Of a DNA stretch of 64,000 nt, positions 1 to 10,905 are shown piece by piece. Numbering within the stretch: the stretch's first letter is position 1; each line of letters begins with the position of its first letter. Origin of the DNA: Cephaloticoccus capnophilus (GTDB taxonomy: Bacteria > Verrucomicrobiota > Verrucomicrobiia > Opitutales > Opitutaceae); the NCBI RefSeq assembly GCF_001580045.1, contig NZ_LSZP01000032.1, positions 1 through 64,000 on the forward strand, given 5' to 3'. Below the pieces are notes generated by a model, which was given only the letters and a program-made list of their open reading frames with translations, was not told the DNA's origin and searched no databases. A program made the translations under genes and the position numbers.

Positions 1-1002
1 GAGCTCGGCACTGCTGTAGCGCGGCGCATCGGAGGTGAAAACGAGGTCACCGATGTGCGGAATCGACTCTCCCGCACGGATGCCAAAGTAGACTTGGCAA
101 CTGCTTGTGTTGAGCCGCACGGCCTCGGCAGCCGCTGCATAATCGGGCGCGAAATTTTCCTCTCCGGCCAAACGGAAAATCGTGTTTTTGATGTTGGCGT
201 TGGAGAGGATCGCCTTGGCGCGGATGACGCGGTCGTGGTGCCCAGCGACAACGCCGACCGCACGGCGAATCACCTTTCCGGTGGCCTCGTCGCGCTGCTC
301 CTCGACGACGATTTTTTTGACGCGCACGCGCTTGCGGCACTCCACGCCGTTTCGCTTTAGCTCCTCGACCATCTTTTTAATCAGCGTGTCAGAGCCGCCT
401 TGGAAGGTGTAGACGCCCGCGCCCATGAAGTTGGAAAACACGATGCCGTAGGTAATCGCGGGGTCTTCGGTTGTGGAGCCGTTGGCATAGGCGATTGGCT
501 CCATGAGGAGCCGGTGCACATCGGCGCGGCCCGGGAAAAATCGCTCGAACAACTCGCCCGTCGTCTCGGGGTTATTGTCGTAATAATTCATTTGGCGCAG
601 ATGGTCGTAGAACGCCTCGACCTGCTCGCACGGCACGCCGAACTGATCGACGAGGGCGCGCGTATAGTCCTCGCGCGTAAAAGTCGTGCGCACATCCATC
701 TGCGGGTTGATGAAACGGATGTCCCTTAACTGGTGAATCGAGTCGGCGATTTCCTGCGTCCAGTATTTGCGGCAGCTTTTCTTCATCCCCGAGGGGAAGC
801 CGTGCAGTGAAATATCAAAAATGTGGCCGCCGCGCCGCGTGAACCACGTGGCCAGCCCGCCGAACTGGTAATGGTGCTCAAGGACGAGCACGCGGTGCCC
901 CGCCTTCGCAAGCGTGTTTGCGGCAGTGAGCCCACCGAGCCCGCTGCCGATGACGATGACGTCATACTCATCGTCCACTCCTTTTAACCAGTCGTAAGCC
1001 AT
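1..1002 (-). CDS. FAD-dependent oxidoreductase, phytoene desaturase (CrtI)-like, 3' end beyond window
   Basis: The ATG at 1002 opens a frame that stays open to base 1, giving 334 visible residues; the C-terminus lies outside the window. Near the N-terminus, after [15 protein letters not shown], comes the dinucleotide fold [14 protein letters not shown] with the FAD-binding GxGxxG, followed by an acidic strand end ([12 protein letters not shown]). This is the layout of the CrtI/CrtO/carotenoid isomerase superfamily. Such enzymes desaturate, saturate or isomerise long polyene or acyl chains. It is the last visible gene of a minus-strand group with another CrtI-like enzyme, an acyl carrier protein and a ketosynthase, so an ACP-bound or lipid substrate is more likely than phytoene. 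That is inference from context; the true substrate cannot be read from the sequence. Confidence 0.8.
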   Translation of the reverse strand, partial: MAYDWLKGVDDEYDVIVIGSGLGGLTAANTLAKAGHRVLVLEHHYQFGGLATWFTRRGGHIFDISLHGFPSGMKKSCRKYWTQEIADSIHQLRDIRFINPQMDVRTTFTREDYTRALVDQFGVPCEQVEAFYDHLRQMNYYDNNPETTGELFERFFPGRADVHRLLMEPIAYANGSTTEDPAITYGIVFSNFMGAGVYTFQGGSDTLIKKMVEELKRNGVECRKRVRVKKIVVEEQRDEATGKVIRRAVGVVAGHHDRVIRAKAILSNANIKNTIFRLAGEENFAPDYAAAAEAVRLNTSSCQVYFGIRAGESIPHIGDLVFTSDAPRYSSAEL

Positions 1003-1187
1003 GCGCGTAAAAGGCGCGGAGAAAACGCACGCCCTCGCCCACTGGCAAGCTCGCGCCGCGTGCACTTAGGAGATTTTGCGTAAGGGCAGCTTAGGACGCT
1101 CAAGCGGTAATCTTCAGCCCAAACCGATGCAGGGGCTTACGCGCCTTAACTCATGGTCTGCATCCTTGGGGCGCAGCTGCCTGTAAC

Positions 1188-2699
1188 TTACTCCTTCGCT
1201 AAAATATGATAGTTGGCCATTGAGATGCCGCTGAGCATTGCGCCGATAATCCCTAAAAAACCTTGGTCGGTGCCGCACAGATATAGGTTTCCCAAATGGG
1301 TGCGCCCACTGCGGATTTTTTCGGGCGAGCCGTAAATCGCTCCGTTTACATGGCCGGTGTATTTGTGAATCGTGCGCGGTGTAAACATATCGGTCGCCAA
1401 AACCTCAGGCGTTTTAGCAAGCGGCGGCAAAAAGCGGCGGGCACTTTTTTCGATTTCGGCGAACCACTGTGCCTTGTCCGCACGATAACGCTCTTCGGGC
1501 AGCCCAAACCATTTTTGCGGATTGGCGAGACAGGTGAAGCGAACGAGTCCTTCGGAGAGTTGCTGGCCTTCGGGATAGGCAAAGTTGTTGGGCAAGCAGA
1601 TAACGCCGCTTCGCACATCGACTTGGGACTCGGGGCAGCCGTAAGCGAATTTTTCGGACTCATTGAAAAACACAATCGTGTCTTCCCCCCAACCCAGCTC
1701 GGCGGGTTGTTCGCGTAGCACGCTAATCGTTTCCACAAACGAATGAGGGCGCGCTGCCTTTCCATTAGGCGCTGCCGCGCCGGAGCCGCCTACGCTTTCA
1801 TTAGGCACGACTGCGCCGGGTGTGACTGCGCTTCCAGCTTCAGAAATTTCCCCCTCTCGGATCATGGAGAAAGTTTCCGGTGCACCTGCCGAGCTAAGCA
1901 CATGCGTGGCGAGCACTTCTTCCCCCGAGTCGAGCACGAGCGCGGCGACACGCCCCCCGCGGGCGATGATTTTTTGTACGCCGCACTTCATTCGGCGGAT
2001 GCCGCCTGCGTCGCGGTATTTCCCTAAAAGCACGCGCAAAATCACACGGACGCCATCGAGTGGCCGCGCAAAGCCTTCAAAAAAGAGCGCTTTGAACATG
2101 ATGACGAACTGGCCGAAATCCATGTCTCCCGCGCTCGCACTGCCATAGTACATGACGGGGCAAAAGAGCATGTCTTCGAGCAGCGGGTCGCTGATATGGC
2201 GGCGCACGATGGCGCGAGCCGAGACAGAGGCTGCGTCTAGTGAGACATCGTCATAGCTGCGGATCGTCTCAACAAGCGCGCGGAAGCCGTCGATTTGCGC
2301 AGGAAAGGTTTTCGCAACCTCGCTCTCTAGGAGCGCAAAATCGTTGTTAAACTGCAGCGTACACTCGCCGCGAGGGCCAAAGCTTACTCGGCTTTGTCGC
2401 TGCTCGCAGAGTGCAAATTCGTCGCGGTCAATACGCAGTTGGCGGAGCAGTTTGGTGAGCGGCGTGCCTTTGACTCCCGGGCGCACGTAGTTGGTCACCG
2501 CGTGCAGGCCCACATCGTATTTGCGCCCGCCAATCGCGTAAAAGCTGTTGAGCCCACCGATCGCGTTGTGCCGCTCGAAGATACAGACGCGCTTGCCGAA
2601 GTGCGCGAGCCGGATTCCGGCTGCGAGCCCAGACATTCCCGCCCCGATGATTGCTACGTCGTAGTGCTCGGGCTGTTGCAGTGAGGTGCTATCAGGCAT
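1188..2699 (-). CDS. FAD-dependent oxidoreductase, phytoene desaturase (CrtI)-like
   Basis: A complete protein of 503 residues when started at the ATG at 2699. An upstream in-frame start at 2819 would add 40 Arg/Pro-rich residues that run through a terminator-like hairpin, so I reject it. From that ATG the protein begins MPDSTSLQQPEHYDV and goes straight into the FAD fold AIIGAGMSGLAAGIRL with GxGxxG and the acidic end of strand 2 (CIFERHNAIGG). The C-terminus has the family's flavin-contacting signature (LYLCGTDQGFLGIIGAMLSG). It is related to, but clearly different from, the CrtI-like gene that follows it. Two such enzymes beside a ketosynthase and an ACP suggest successive desaturation or isomerisation of an acyl chain. 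The pathway is inferred. Confidence 0.85.
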   Translation of the reverse strand: MPDSTSLQQPEHYDVAIIGAGMSGLAAGIRLAHFGKRVCIFERHNAIGGLNSFYAIGGRKYDVGLHAVTNYVRPGVKGTPLTKLLRQLRIDRDEFALCEQRQSRVSFGPRGECTLQFNNDFALLESEVAKTFPAQIDGFRALVETIRSYDDVSLDAASVSARAIVRRHISDPLLEDMLFCPVMYYGSASAGDMDFGQFVIMFKALFFEGFARPLDGVRVILRVLLGKYRDAGGIRRMKCGVQKIIARGGRVAALVLDSGEEVLATHVLSSAGAPETFSMIREGEISEAGSAVTPGAVVPNESVGGSGAAAPNGKAARPHSFVETISVLREQPAELGWGEDTIVFFNESEKFAYGCPESQVDVRSGVICLPNNFAYPEGQQLSEGLVRFTCLANPQKWFGLPEERYRADKAQWFAEIEKSARRFLPPLAKTPEVLATDMFTPRTIHKYTGHVNGAIYGSPEKIRSGRTHLGNLYLCGTDQGFLGIIGAMLSGISMANYHILAKE

Positions 2700-2735
2700 G
2701 CATCTATTCCGACGCAGCCTCTCCCGCTCGCCAGC

Positions 2736-2766
2736 AAAAAGGCCCGACCAAATCTTAGGCCGGGCC
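2736..2766 (-). terminator. Rho-independent terminator-like hairpin after the ACP gene
   Basis: On the minus strand the arms GGCCCG and CGGGCC enclose a 14-nt loop and are followed directly by five T residues. The hairpin lies between the ACP stop (2820) and the chosen start of the FAD oxidoreductase (2699). It would end or attenuate transcription coming from the ketosynthase-ACP pair, and it supports the shorter start of the downstream gene. Confidence 0.7.
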
Positions 2767-2819
2767 AGCAAGGGGGGAGAAACTGGAGGAGGGCGGAGGT
2801 TGCGCGGCGCTTCCGGCAC

Positions 2820-3077
2820 CTATTTTCCGAGCGCAGCAAACTTGGGCGTTAGGTATTCGGCGCAGCTATCGAGACTGGCGAGCTCGGGATAGTCGGCCTC
2901 GGGCACTTCGATGCCGTGGCGTTTGCGCAGCTCCATGACGATGTCCAAAAAGTCCATCGAATCGAGTTCGAGCTGGTCGCGCAGGCGCAGGTCGGGCTTG
3001 AGGTTGCTCAGGTCTTCATCGGGCGCGATATCGGCGATGATTTCGATGACCACCTGTTTGCATTCGTCTTTTGTCAT
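2820..3077 (-). CDS. acyl carrier protein
   Basis: 85 residues from the ATG at 3077, the usual ACP size. An alternative TTG start at 3125 would overlap the ketosynthase stop and add 16 residues with no ACP character. The phosphopantetheine attachment site is the serine in LELDSMDFLDIV (Ser40), followed by the acidic helix II region typical of carrier proteins. The carrier holds growing acyl chains as thioesters for the ketosynthase encoded immediately upstream. The rest of the chain diverges from housekeeping AcpP (for example RHGIEVPEADYPEL), and a dedicated ketosynthase sits beside it, so this is probably a pathway-specific carrier. Confidence 0.9.
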   Translation of the reverse strand: MTKDECKQVVIEIIADIAPDEDLSNLKPDLRLRDQLELDSMDFLDIVMELRKRHGIEVPEADYPELASLDSCAEYLTPKFAALGK

Positions 3078-3121
3078 ATCGGTTAAAGGAGCGGAGGGCT
3101 TCGTGTAAAAGGGGCGCGGAC

Positions 3122-4360
3122 TCAAGCGGTGAAGCGTTTCACAATCAACGCGGAATTTATCCCGAGCATGCCGAAGGAATTGTTCAAAATCGTGTCCACG
3201 CGCACGACTTGGCGCGGCGAGTTGAGGACGAGGTTGGGGAGCGCACAGGCGGGGTCGAGCGCGTCGACGTTAATCGTCGGATGGACGATCCGGTCGTCAA
3301 AGGCAGGCAGGTTTCCGGCGAGCTCCAGCGCACCTGCCGCGCCCATGCAGTGGCCGATGTAGCTCTTCGTGTTGTTAAAATAAGTGTCCGGGCAGCCTTC
3401 GCCAAAGACAGTGCGCAGGGCCTCGCACTCTTGGATGTCGCCGAGCGGGGTCGAGGTCGCGTGTGTATTGACAATATGGATATCGGCGGGAGTGAGCGCA
3501 GCGTGAGCGATCGCCTTGCGCACGCACTGGGCTTGGCGAGTGGGGTTGGGCAACACGTAATCGCTGGCGTCGCTGTTAACGTGGTAGCCCGCGATTTCGC
3601 CGTAGATTTTTGCGCCGCGTGCCTGCGCGTCTTCGAGCCGTTCGAGCGTAAAGAGTGCGCCCCCCTCCGAGACGACAATGCCATTACGCGCGCTATCAAA
3701 AGGGCGGCTCGCCTTGTGCGGATCGGCATGGCTCGCGAGCGCGTTCTGGCTCTTGAAGCCGGCAAAAATCCCAAAGGTGTGAATGCTCTCGCTGACGCCG
3801 CCGCAAATCGCGAAATCGACCTCGCCGAGCCGCAGCATTTGCGCGGCGTGGATTAGCCCGAGGTTTCCCGCCGCGCAGGCCGCCCCGATCGTGTAGGCCG
3901 GGCCGGTCACGCCGAGGTTGAGCGATGCCTCCCCCGCCGGATTATTGGCGACGGTGCGCGGGTTGTGGTAGTGCGACCAATACTTCGTGTCGTAGTTAAA
4001 CTTCGAGATAGCGTAAATCTCGTTCTCCGTCTCGACGTTTCCGTGCTCCGTGCAGCCGATGTAGATGCCCACACGATCTTTGTCCGCTGCTGCAAAGTCC
4101 ACGCCGCTGTCGACCACTGCCTCTTGCGCACAGTAAATCGCGATCGAGCCCGCGCGGGTGCCGACGCGCAGCTCCTTCTTTCGCTGGTATTTGAGCGGAT
4201 CGTAGTGGCACACGCCCGCGAGCTGCTCACCCACGTAGCGGATATCCATCCGCTCAATCCCCGCCACGCCCGCGAGCAAATTTGCGCGAAACTCGGCAAG
4301 CGAATTGCCATTGGGAGCGGTAAGGCCGAGGCCAGTGATGACGATGCGAGTGTGCTTCAT
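3122..4360 (-). CDS. beta-ketoacyl-ACP synthase, FabF-like
   Basis: 412 residues, the length of FabF-type condensing enzymes. The N-terminal core begins IVITGLGLTAPNGNS. The complete catalytic set is visible: nucleophile Cys162 (GAACAAG), His300 (NTHATSTPLGD), Lys332 and His337 (NTKSYIGHCMGAAGA). It should catalyse decarboxylative Claisen condensation of malonyl-ACP with an acyl-ACP. The adjoining ACP and two CrtI-like oxidoreductases suggest a specialised acyl or polyene pathway rather than housekeeping synthesis. The housekeeping gene fabD is 5 kb away in another operon. Which product is made is unknown. Confidence 0.9.
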   Translation of the reverse strand: MKHTRIVITGLGLTAPNGNSLAEFRANLLAGVAGIERMDIRYVGEQLAGVCHYDPLKYQRKKELRVGTRAGSIAIYCAQEAVVDSGVDFAAADKDRVGIYIGCTEHGNVETENEIYAISKFNYDTKYWSHYHNPRTVANNPAGEASLNLGVTGPAYTIGAACAAGNLGLIHAAQMLRLGEVDFAICGGVSESIHTFGIFAGFKSQNALASHADPHKASRPFDSARNGIVVSEGGALFTLERLEDAQARGAKIYGEIAGYHVNSDASDYVLPNPTRQAQCVRKAIAHAALTPADIHIVNTHATSTPLGDIQECEALRTVFGEGCPDTYFNNTKSYIGHCMGAAGALELAGNLPAFDDRIVHPTINVDALDPACALPNLVLNSPRQVVRVDTILNNSFGMLGINSALIVKRFTA

Positions 4361-4428
4361 GTGGGCTCAAAAAGAAGGGGGGAATCGTGCTAGCCAATCG
4401 GCCCAATCTCACAATACAAGGCTTCGCA

Positions 4429-5421
4429 GTGAAAGTTCTCGTCATAGGAGGTGCCGGTTACATCGGCAGTCATTGCGTTCGCCAACTAGTGGCTGCGGGA
4501 CACTCGCCCGTAGTGCTCGACAACCTCGTCTACGGACACCGTGAGGATGTCGCCCCGGACTTGCCCTTTTACAACGCCGACCTTGGCGACGAGGCCACCG
4601 TCACTCGCATCCTGCACGACGAGCAAATCGAGCTCGTCATGCACTTTGCCGCCTTTGCCTACGTCGGCGAAAGCGTCACCGACCCGCTTAAATACTATTT
4701 TAATAACGTTGTCGCGACGCTCCACTTATTGCGCGCGATGCTCAATGCGGGCGTTAAGAAATTTGTCTTCTCCTCGACCTGCGCCACCTACGGCATCCCC
4801 GAGAAAATGCCGATTACTGAGGCTACGCCGCAGTCGCCCATCAACCCCTACGGCCAAACCAAACTCGACATCGAAAACGCGCTCAAAGCCCTCGCACACG
4901 CACACGGCCTGAGCTTCGCCTCCTTCCGCTACTTCAACGCAGCCGGAGCCGCCGAAGACGGCTCGATTGGCGAAAAACACGACCCCGAGACGCACCTCAT
5001 CCCGCTCGCCTTCGACGCGGCGAGCGGTCGCCGCCCCGCCCTACAAGTATTCGGCGACGACTACGACACGCCCGACGGCACCTGCCTACGCGACTACGTG
5101 CACGTCGACGACCTAAGCCGCGCGCACATCGCCGTCTTCCCTAAACTCACCGAGCCCGGCACCGCGCTCTTTTACAACCTCGGCACCGGCACCCCCAGCT
5201 CGGTGATCGAGGTCATCCGCGCCATTGAAAAAATCTCGGGCCGTCCCGTCCCACACACTTTTGCGCCGCGCCGTGCAGGTGACCCACCGGCCCTCTACGC
5301 CGACTCCAGCAAGGCGAAAACCGAACTCGGCTGGACGCCCAAATTTACGAGCATCGAGCCCATCGTGGAAACCGCGTGGAAATGGTATGCGAAAAACGTC
5401 TTGGGCGAAGCGTCTGCGTAA
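4429..5421 (+). CDS. galE: UDP-glucose 4-epimerase
   Basis: Interconverts UDP-glucose and UDP-galactose, supplying galactose units for surface polysaccharide and entry of galactose into metabolism. I start at the GTG at 4429, which gives MKVLVIGGAGYIGSH and 330 residues. A GTG 14 codons upstream is also open but adds residues foreign to the family. The NAD-binding GGAGYIG lies at residues 7-13, the catalytic Ser/Thr region (SSTCATYG) near 115-121, and the YxxxK pair is Tyr141 and Lys145. The later stretch FRYFNAAGA and the C-terminal region RRAGDPPALYAD are typical of GalE. It diverges from the ketosynthase gene across about 70 bp. Confidence 0.93.
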   Translation: MKVLVIGGAGYIGSHCVRQLVAAGHSPVVLDNLVYGHREDVAPDLPFYNADLGDEATVTRILHDEQIELVMHFAAFAYVGESVTDPLKYYFNNVVATLHLLRAMLNAGVKKFVFSSTCATYGIPEKMPITEATPQSPINPYGQTKLDIENALKALAHAHGLSFASFRYFNAAGAAEDGSIGEKHDPETHLIPLAFDAASGRRPALQVFGDDYDTPDGTCLRDYVHVDDLSRAHIAVFPKLTEPGTALFYNLGTGTPSSVIEVIRAIEKISGRPVPHTFAPRRAGDPPALYADSSKAKTELGWTPKFTSIEPIVETAWKWYAKNVLGEASA

Positions 5422-5527
5422 ACCAGCGGCGGCCCCGCTTTGATGCGCACGATAGTGTAATAAATCGCTTGCAATCCGGCGCACATCCTTGATTTTCGCC
5501 GCTTTCCGCTTCGGCGGAACTGGGAAC

Positions 5528-5603
5528 GGGCTCTTAGCTCAGTTGGAAGAGCGCCTCAATGGCATTGAGGAGGTCAGCGGTTCGAACCCGCTAGGGTCCA
5601 CCA
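5528..5603 (+). tRNA. tRNA-Ala (anticodon GGC)
   Basis: All four arms fold. The acceptor stem is GGGCTCT with AGGGTCC and includes two G-U pairs. The D stem is GCTC/GAGC. The anticodon stem CCTCA/TGAGG encloses ATGGCAT, giving anticodon GGC. The T arm is AGCGG-TTCGAAC-CCGCT. The 3' end is A followed by an encoded CCA (5601-5603). Confidence 0.96.
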
Positions 5604-5675
5604 AGGGCACAGCCCCTTGCATTTTTGGCGAGCCGTATTCGCCTACGGTGCCTCTCCCGGTTTCCAAAATACAAA

Positions 5676-5705
5676 AGCCGCCCATTCACTCGGGTGGCTT
5701 TTTTT
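5676..5705 (+). terminator. bidirectional Rho-independent terminator
   Basis: The arms AGCCGCCC and GGGTGGCT (one G-U pair) enclose an 8-nt loop and are followed by seven T residues on the plus strand. Four A residues precede the hairpin, so it also reads as stem plus T run on the minus strand. It would end the tRNA-Ala transcript from the left and the lepB transcript from the right. Confidence 0.85.
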
Positions 5706-5731
5706 ATAAAAACTTCGAGATCGAAGCGAAG

Positions 5732-7054
5732 CTAGCGGGCAATTCCGGTGCGGTGGGTAAAGGGGTAGTAGATGAGGATCGGGCGGCCGACGACTTCGGT
5801 GGCAGGGACGTAACCCCAATAGCGGCTGTCTTGGCTGTTCGCAGAGTTGTCGCCTAAAGCCATGTAGGCGTCTTTCGGTACGGTCATCGTTTTGCCGAGC
5901 GAGAGGGCTTGGAGGTTGCGGTAGCCGACGTAGTCGCCTTCGCGTTTTGCGTTTTTATCAAAGGACACCGAGCCAGTAATGGGCGCACCGTTGCGGTAGA
6001 GTGTGTAGTCTTTGATTTCGAGTGTGTCGCCCGGAAGCCCAGTAAGCCGCTTGATGTAGTATTGGGCGATTTGCTGGCCGTTGCGGTCTTTCATCAGCGG
6101 ACTGTCGATTTTGCCCGTGCGAAAGACGAAGCCTTGGCCGACTTGCGGGCGGACGAAGTGGTAGCTCATCCGATCAACGAGGAGTTGGTCGCCGGTGAGG
6201 ATGTCGAAGCTGAGCACAGCTTGGCCTTTGGCGAGGTTGCGCCCGAGCGGCACGCGTAGGACTTCCGCTGCACGGCTGACGCCGGGGTAAACTTCCAGAA
6301 AGTGACGTTCGATTTTCGTACGATCGCGTTGGAGTGCGCGGAGGTGTTCGGCAAAGCCGCTATCCCCGCCAAAAAGCGTGTCGCGCATGGCTTTGTCTAC
6401 GCCTTGGAGATCCTGCGGTACTTGGATGCGCACGGGCACACCATCCACGTAAAAGGTGTATTCGCGCACGGTGGTCGGCAGGACAAACCAAGAGCGGCCT
6501 TGCTTAAAGGTGTAGGCGAGTTCGAGGTCGTTCCCCCCCGCGCTCACGAAGAAGTCAGCACTGAGCTCACCGCTTCGCGGGGCGACGATTTCGCGACGCT
6601 GTGCGCCGAGGCTGAGTAGGCGCCAGAGCCGCCCTGCCCCGCTGGGCGCGTCTTCGGCGGTCTCGAAGTTGTCGATGGTCATCCCGTAGTAACTCGGCCA
6701 CATGGAGTTGGTAGGGATTTTGAAGGGCTGAATAAAGAAGGCGCGGAAGCCGAGTATCACGATTGCCGCTACGAGGAAGAATTCGACGTTTTCGACGAGC
6801 GAGGTTTTCGGGTAGTGCGTGCCGCTGACTTGGCGCAGGACGGATTCGAGGGCGTCAATCGCGAGTTTGAGCTTCATGGGCTCGCCGCGTTCGCGCAGGA
6901 GTTGGCGCAGTGCGGCACTGTGCGTTTGGAGGCTGCGAAGTTCGTCCGCGCTCAACCTGTCGCGCCGGTAGTGGTAAACTTTTGTGGCGAGCTCCAACCA
7001 TTGTTTGGCACTGCGGCGCATCTTTTGTTTTTGGGAGGCGAAGAGGCTAAACAT
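5732..7054 (-). CDS. lepB: signal peptidase I
   Basis: Membrane-bound Ser/Lys protease that removes signal peptides from secreted proteins. 440 residues, longer than the E. coli enzyme (324). The first 85 residues form a basic, probably coiled cytoplasmic region, then one membrane segment (about 91-107). The nucleophile is Ser117 in PTNSMWPS. The general-base lysine lies in YYIKRLTGLPGD, and the C-terminal box is LGDNSANSQDSRYWGYV. About 130 residues separate the serine box from the lysine box, a longer insertion than usual. It lies just downstream of lepA on the same strand, the classic lepA-lepB pairing, with fabD upstream. Confidence 0.95.
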   Translation of the reverse strand: MFSLFASQKQKMRRSAKQWLELATKVYHYRRDRLSADELRSLQTHSAALRQLLRERGEPMKLKLAIDALESVLRQVSGTHYPKTSLVENVEFFLVAAIVILGFRAFFIQPFKIPTNSMWPSYYGMTIDNFETAEDAPSGAGRLWRLLSLGAQRREIVAPRSGELSADFFVSAGGNDLELAYTFKQGRSWFVLPTTVREYTFYVDGVPVRIQVPQDLQGVDKAMRDTLFGGDSGFAEHLRALQRDRTKIERHFLEVYPGVSRAAEVLRVPLGRNLAKGQAVLSFDILTGDQLLVDRMSYHFVRPQVGQGFVFRTGKIDSPLMKDRNGQQIAQYYIKRLTGLPGDTLEIKDYTLYRNGAPITGSVSFDKNAKREGDYVGYRNLQALSLGKTMTVPKDAYMALGDNSANSQDSRYWGYVPATEVVGRPILIYYPFTHRTGIAR

Positions 7055-7106
7055 GTGGCGGCGTAGGTGTGGGGAAAAGAACGGCAGAGTGGCGAGTGCG
7101 GAAAGC

Positions 7107-8903
<1,797 letters not shown>

Positions 8904-8957
8904 GTGCGGCGGCGGCGGGACTGAAACGATCAGTGCGTAGGGCAAACAATCGGCGGC

Positions 8958-9887
8958 TTACTTCGCCAAATCGTCGAACTCGCTAAAGCTTTTCACGGCC
9001 CAGGATTTTTCGGTGCGGCGGGCCAGACCTGCGAGCACGCCGCCCGGGCCGAGCTCCCAAAACTCGCTCGCGCCCGCAGCCACTGCGCTGCGCATGCAGT
9101 CTTCCCATAGGACGGAAGAGACGACTTGAGCCGCGAGTGCCGCGCGCAGTTCCTCAGGGTCAGAAATCGCGCGGCCCGTCGTGTTGGTAAACACGGTGAA
9201 GGCGGGGCGGGAAAACTCGACCTCGCGCAATACGTCGGCGAAGGCCGCGCGCGCCGACTCCATTAGGCGGCTGTGGTAGGCCCCAGCGACGTTGAGCGGG
9301 ATGACTTTTTTCCCTGCTGCCTTGGAGGCGGCGACGGCAGCAGCGACCTTTTCCCTCTCGCCCGAAACGATGATTTGGCCGGGCGCGTTAAAGTTGGCGG
9401 CCTCGATGTCGAACTCCTTGCAAAGCACCGCGACGGCTTCGCGCGATTCGCCGAGGATTGCCGCCATGCTTCCTACCGTTTGCTCGCAGGCGTGTTGCAT
9501 GAGTCGCCCGCGCTCAGCGACGAGACGCAGCCCAGTTGCAAAATCAAAGACTCCTGCCGCCGCATACGCGGTGATTTCGCCCAGGCTTAGCCCCAGTGCG
9601 TAGCGAGGCGAGGGCTGTGACGCGCCGGCAGCCGTCGCGGAAAGCTTCCCCTGCTCTTCGAGTGCAGCGAGGAGGGCGAGCCCGTGGACGTAGAGCGCCG
9701 GTTGGCAGACTTTTGTCTGCGTCAGCTCCTCCTCGGGCCCCTCGAAACAAGTGCGTGTCAATGACCAGCCGAGGATTGAGTCCGCCTCGTCAAAGCGGGC
9801 GCGGGCCGCCGCTGATTGCTCGTAAAGGCTGCGGCCCATGCCGACTTTTTGCGCGCCTTGTCCTGAAAATAAAAGTGCCAGTGCCAT
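8958..9887 (-). CDS. fabD: malonyl-CoA:ACP transacylase
   Basis: Transfers malonyl groups from CoA to ACP for fatty-acid synthesis. 309 residues from the ATG at 9887 (MALALLFSGQGAQKVGMG). The N-terminal FSGQGAQ motif and nucleophile Ser101 are visible. The nucleophile elbow reads GLSLGE rather than the bacterial textbook GHSLGE; the Leu form is also known in plastid-type MCATs as far as I recall. The catalytic His is in GAYHSRLM, and the substrate-binding Arg is in ERGRLMQ. It diverges from dapA across 72 bp, which must hold both promoters, and heads the lepA-lepB group. Confidence 0.93.
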   Translation of the reverse strand: MALALLFSGQGAQKVGMGRSLYEQSAAARARFDEADSILGWSLTRTCFEGPEEELTQTKVCQPALYVHGLALLAALEEQGKLSATAAGASQPSPRYALGLSLGEITAYAAAGVFDFATGLRLVAERGRLMQHACEQTVGSMAAILGESREAVAVLCKEFDIEAANFNAPGQIIVSGEREKVAAAVAASKAAGKKVIPLNVAGAYHSRLMESARAAFADVLREVEFSRPAFTVFTNTTGRAISDPEELRAALAAQVVSSVLWEDCMRSAVAAGASEFWELGPGGVLAGLARRTEKSWAVKSFSEFDDLAK

Positions 9888-9959
9888 TAAGTAAAAGGAG
9901 CGCAGCGAATCTCTGGCCTTGCGAAAAACCAAGCTCTAAACTTTCACCGCTGCTTACCG

Positions 9960-10856
9960 ATGGCTAAGAAAACCGCTCCCTCCCTCACCGGCACACTGAC
10001 TGCGCTCGTGACCCCATTTAAAAAGCAGCAGGTCGCCTACGATGATCTCAAAGCCCTCATCGAGTTTCAGATTAAAGGCGGGATCGACGGCTTGGTTGCG
10101 GTGGGCACGACGGGCGAGTCGCCCACGCTCACGCACGAGGAGCACATGCAGGTCGTCAAGGCGACGGTGGAGTTTGCCCGGGGGCGTTTACCCGTCGTTG
10201 CAGGCACAGGCTCGAACTCAACAAGCGAAGCCATCGCCTTCACAAAACTCGCACACGAGGCGGGTGTAGACGGCATGCTGCTCGTCGCCCCCTACTACAA
10301 CAAGCCGAGCCAAGAGGGGCTTTTCCTGCATTTTAGCGCAATTGCCGAAGCGACAGACCGGCCTATTTTACTCTACTCGATCCCGGGCCGCTGCGGCATC
10401 GAGATCGGTGTCGGTGTAATCGAGCGGCTGCGTGCGAAGTATCCGCATGTCCGCTACATCAAGGAAGCGGGCGGCTCGGTCGATCGCGTTGACCAAATCA
10501 AACAAGCACTCGGCAGCGACATCACGGTGCTCAGTGGCGACGATTCGCTCACCCTGCCCTTTATCGCGGCGGGCGCGGAGGGCGTCATCAGCGTCGCCTC
10601 GAACCTCTATGTGCGCGAAGTCTGCAAGCTCGTGAGCACCGCGCTCAAAGGCGACTTGCGCGGCGCGGCTAAAGAACACCGCCGCCTCTACCCGATTTTC
10701 AAGACCCTGTTTAACGAGCCGAACCCGGTGCCGATAAAGCTCGCGCTGCACAAAGCTGGGATCATCAGCCGCCCGGATGTGCGACTGCCGCTTTGCCCGC
10801 CGAGTGCGGAAAACCGTAACGCACTCTTCCGCGTGATGGCCGCGCTCGAAAAGTAA
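9960..10856 (+). CDS. dapA: 4-hydroxy-tetrahydrodipicolinate synthase
   Basis: Condenses pyruvate with aspartate semialdehyde, the first step of the lysine/meso-diaminopimelate branch that feeds peptidoglycan. 298 residues, usual length. TIM-barrel signatures: ALVTPF, the GTTGESPTL loop binding the pyruvate carboxylate, Tyr139 (LLYSIPGR) and the Schiff-base Lys168 (YIKEAGGS). The family more often has YNVPGRT; here the segment reads YSIPGRC. First gene of dapA-dapB-ruvA; dapB follows after 49 bp. Confidence 0.96.
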   Translation: MAKKTAPSLTGTLTALVTPFKKQQVAYDDLKALIEFQIKGGIDGLVAVGTTGESPTLTHEEHMQVVKATVEFARGRLPVVAGTGSNSTSEAIAFTKLAHEAGVDGMLLVAPYYNKPSQEGLFLHFSAIAEATDRPILLYSIPGRCGIEIGVGVIERLRAKYPHVRYIKEAGGSVDRVDQIKQALGSDITVLSGDDSLTLPFIAAGAEGVISVASNLYVREVCKLVSTALKGDLRGAAKEHRRLYPIFKTLFNEPNPVPIKLALHKAGIISRPDVRLPLCPPSAENRNALFRVMAALEK

Positions 10857-10905
10857 GCGGGCGGAGCTAGGAACCACACCACAGACCACACACTACACGG
10901 ACGAC

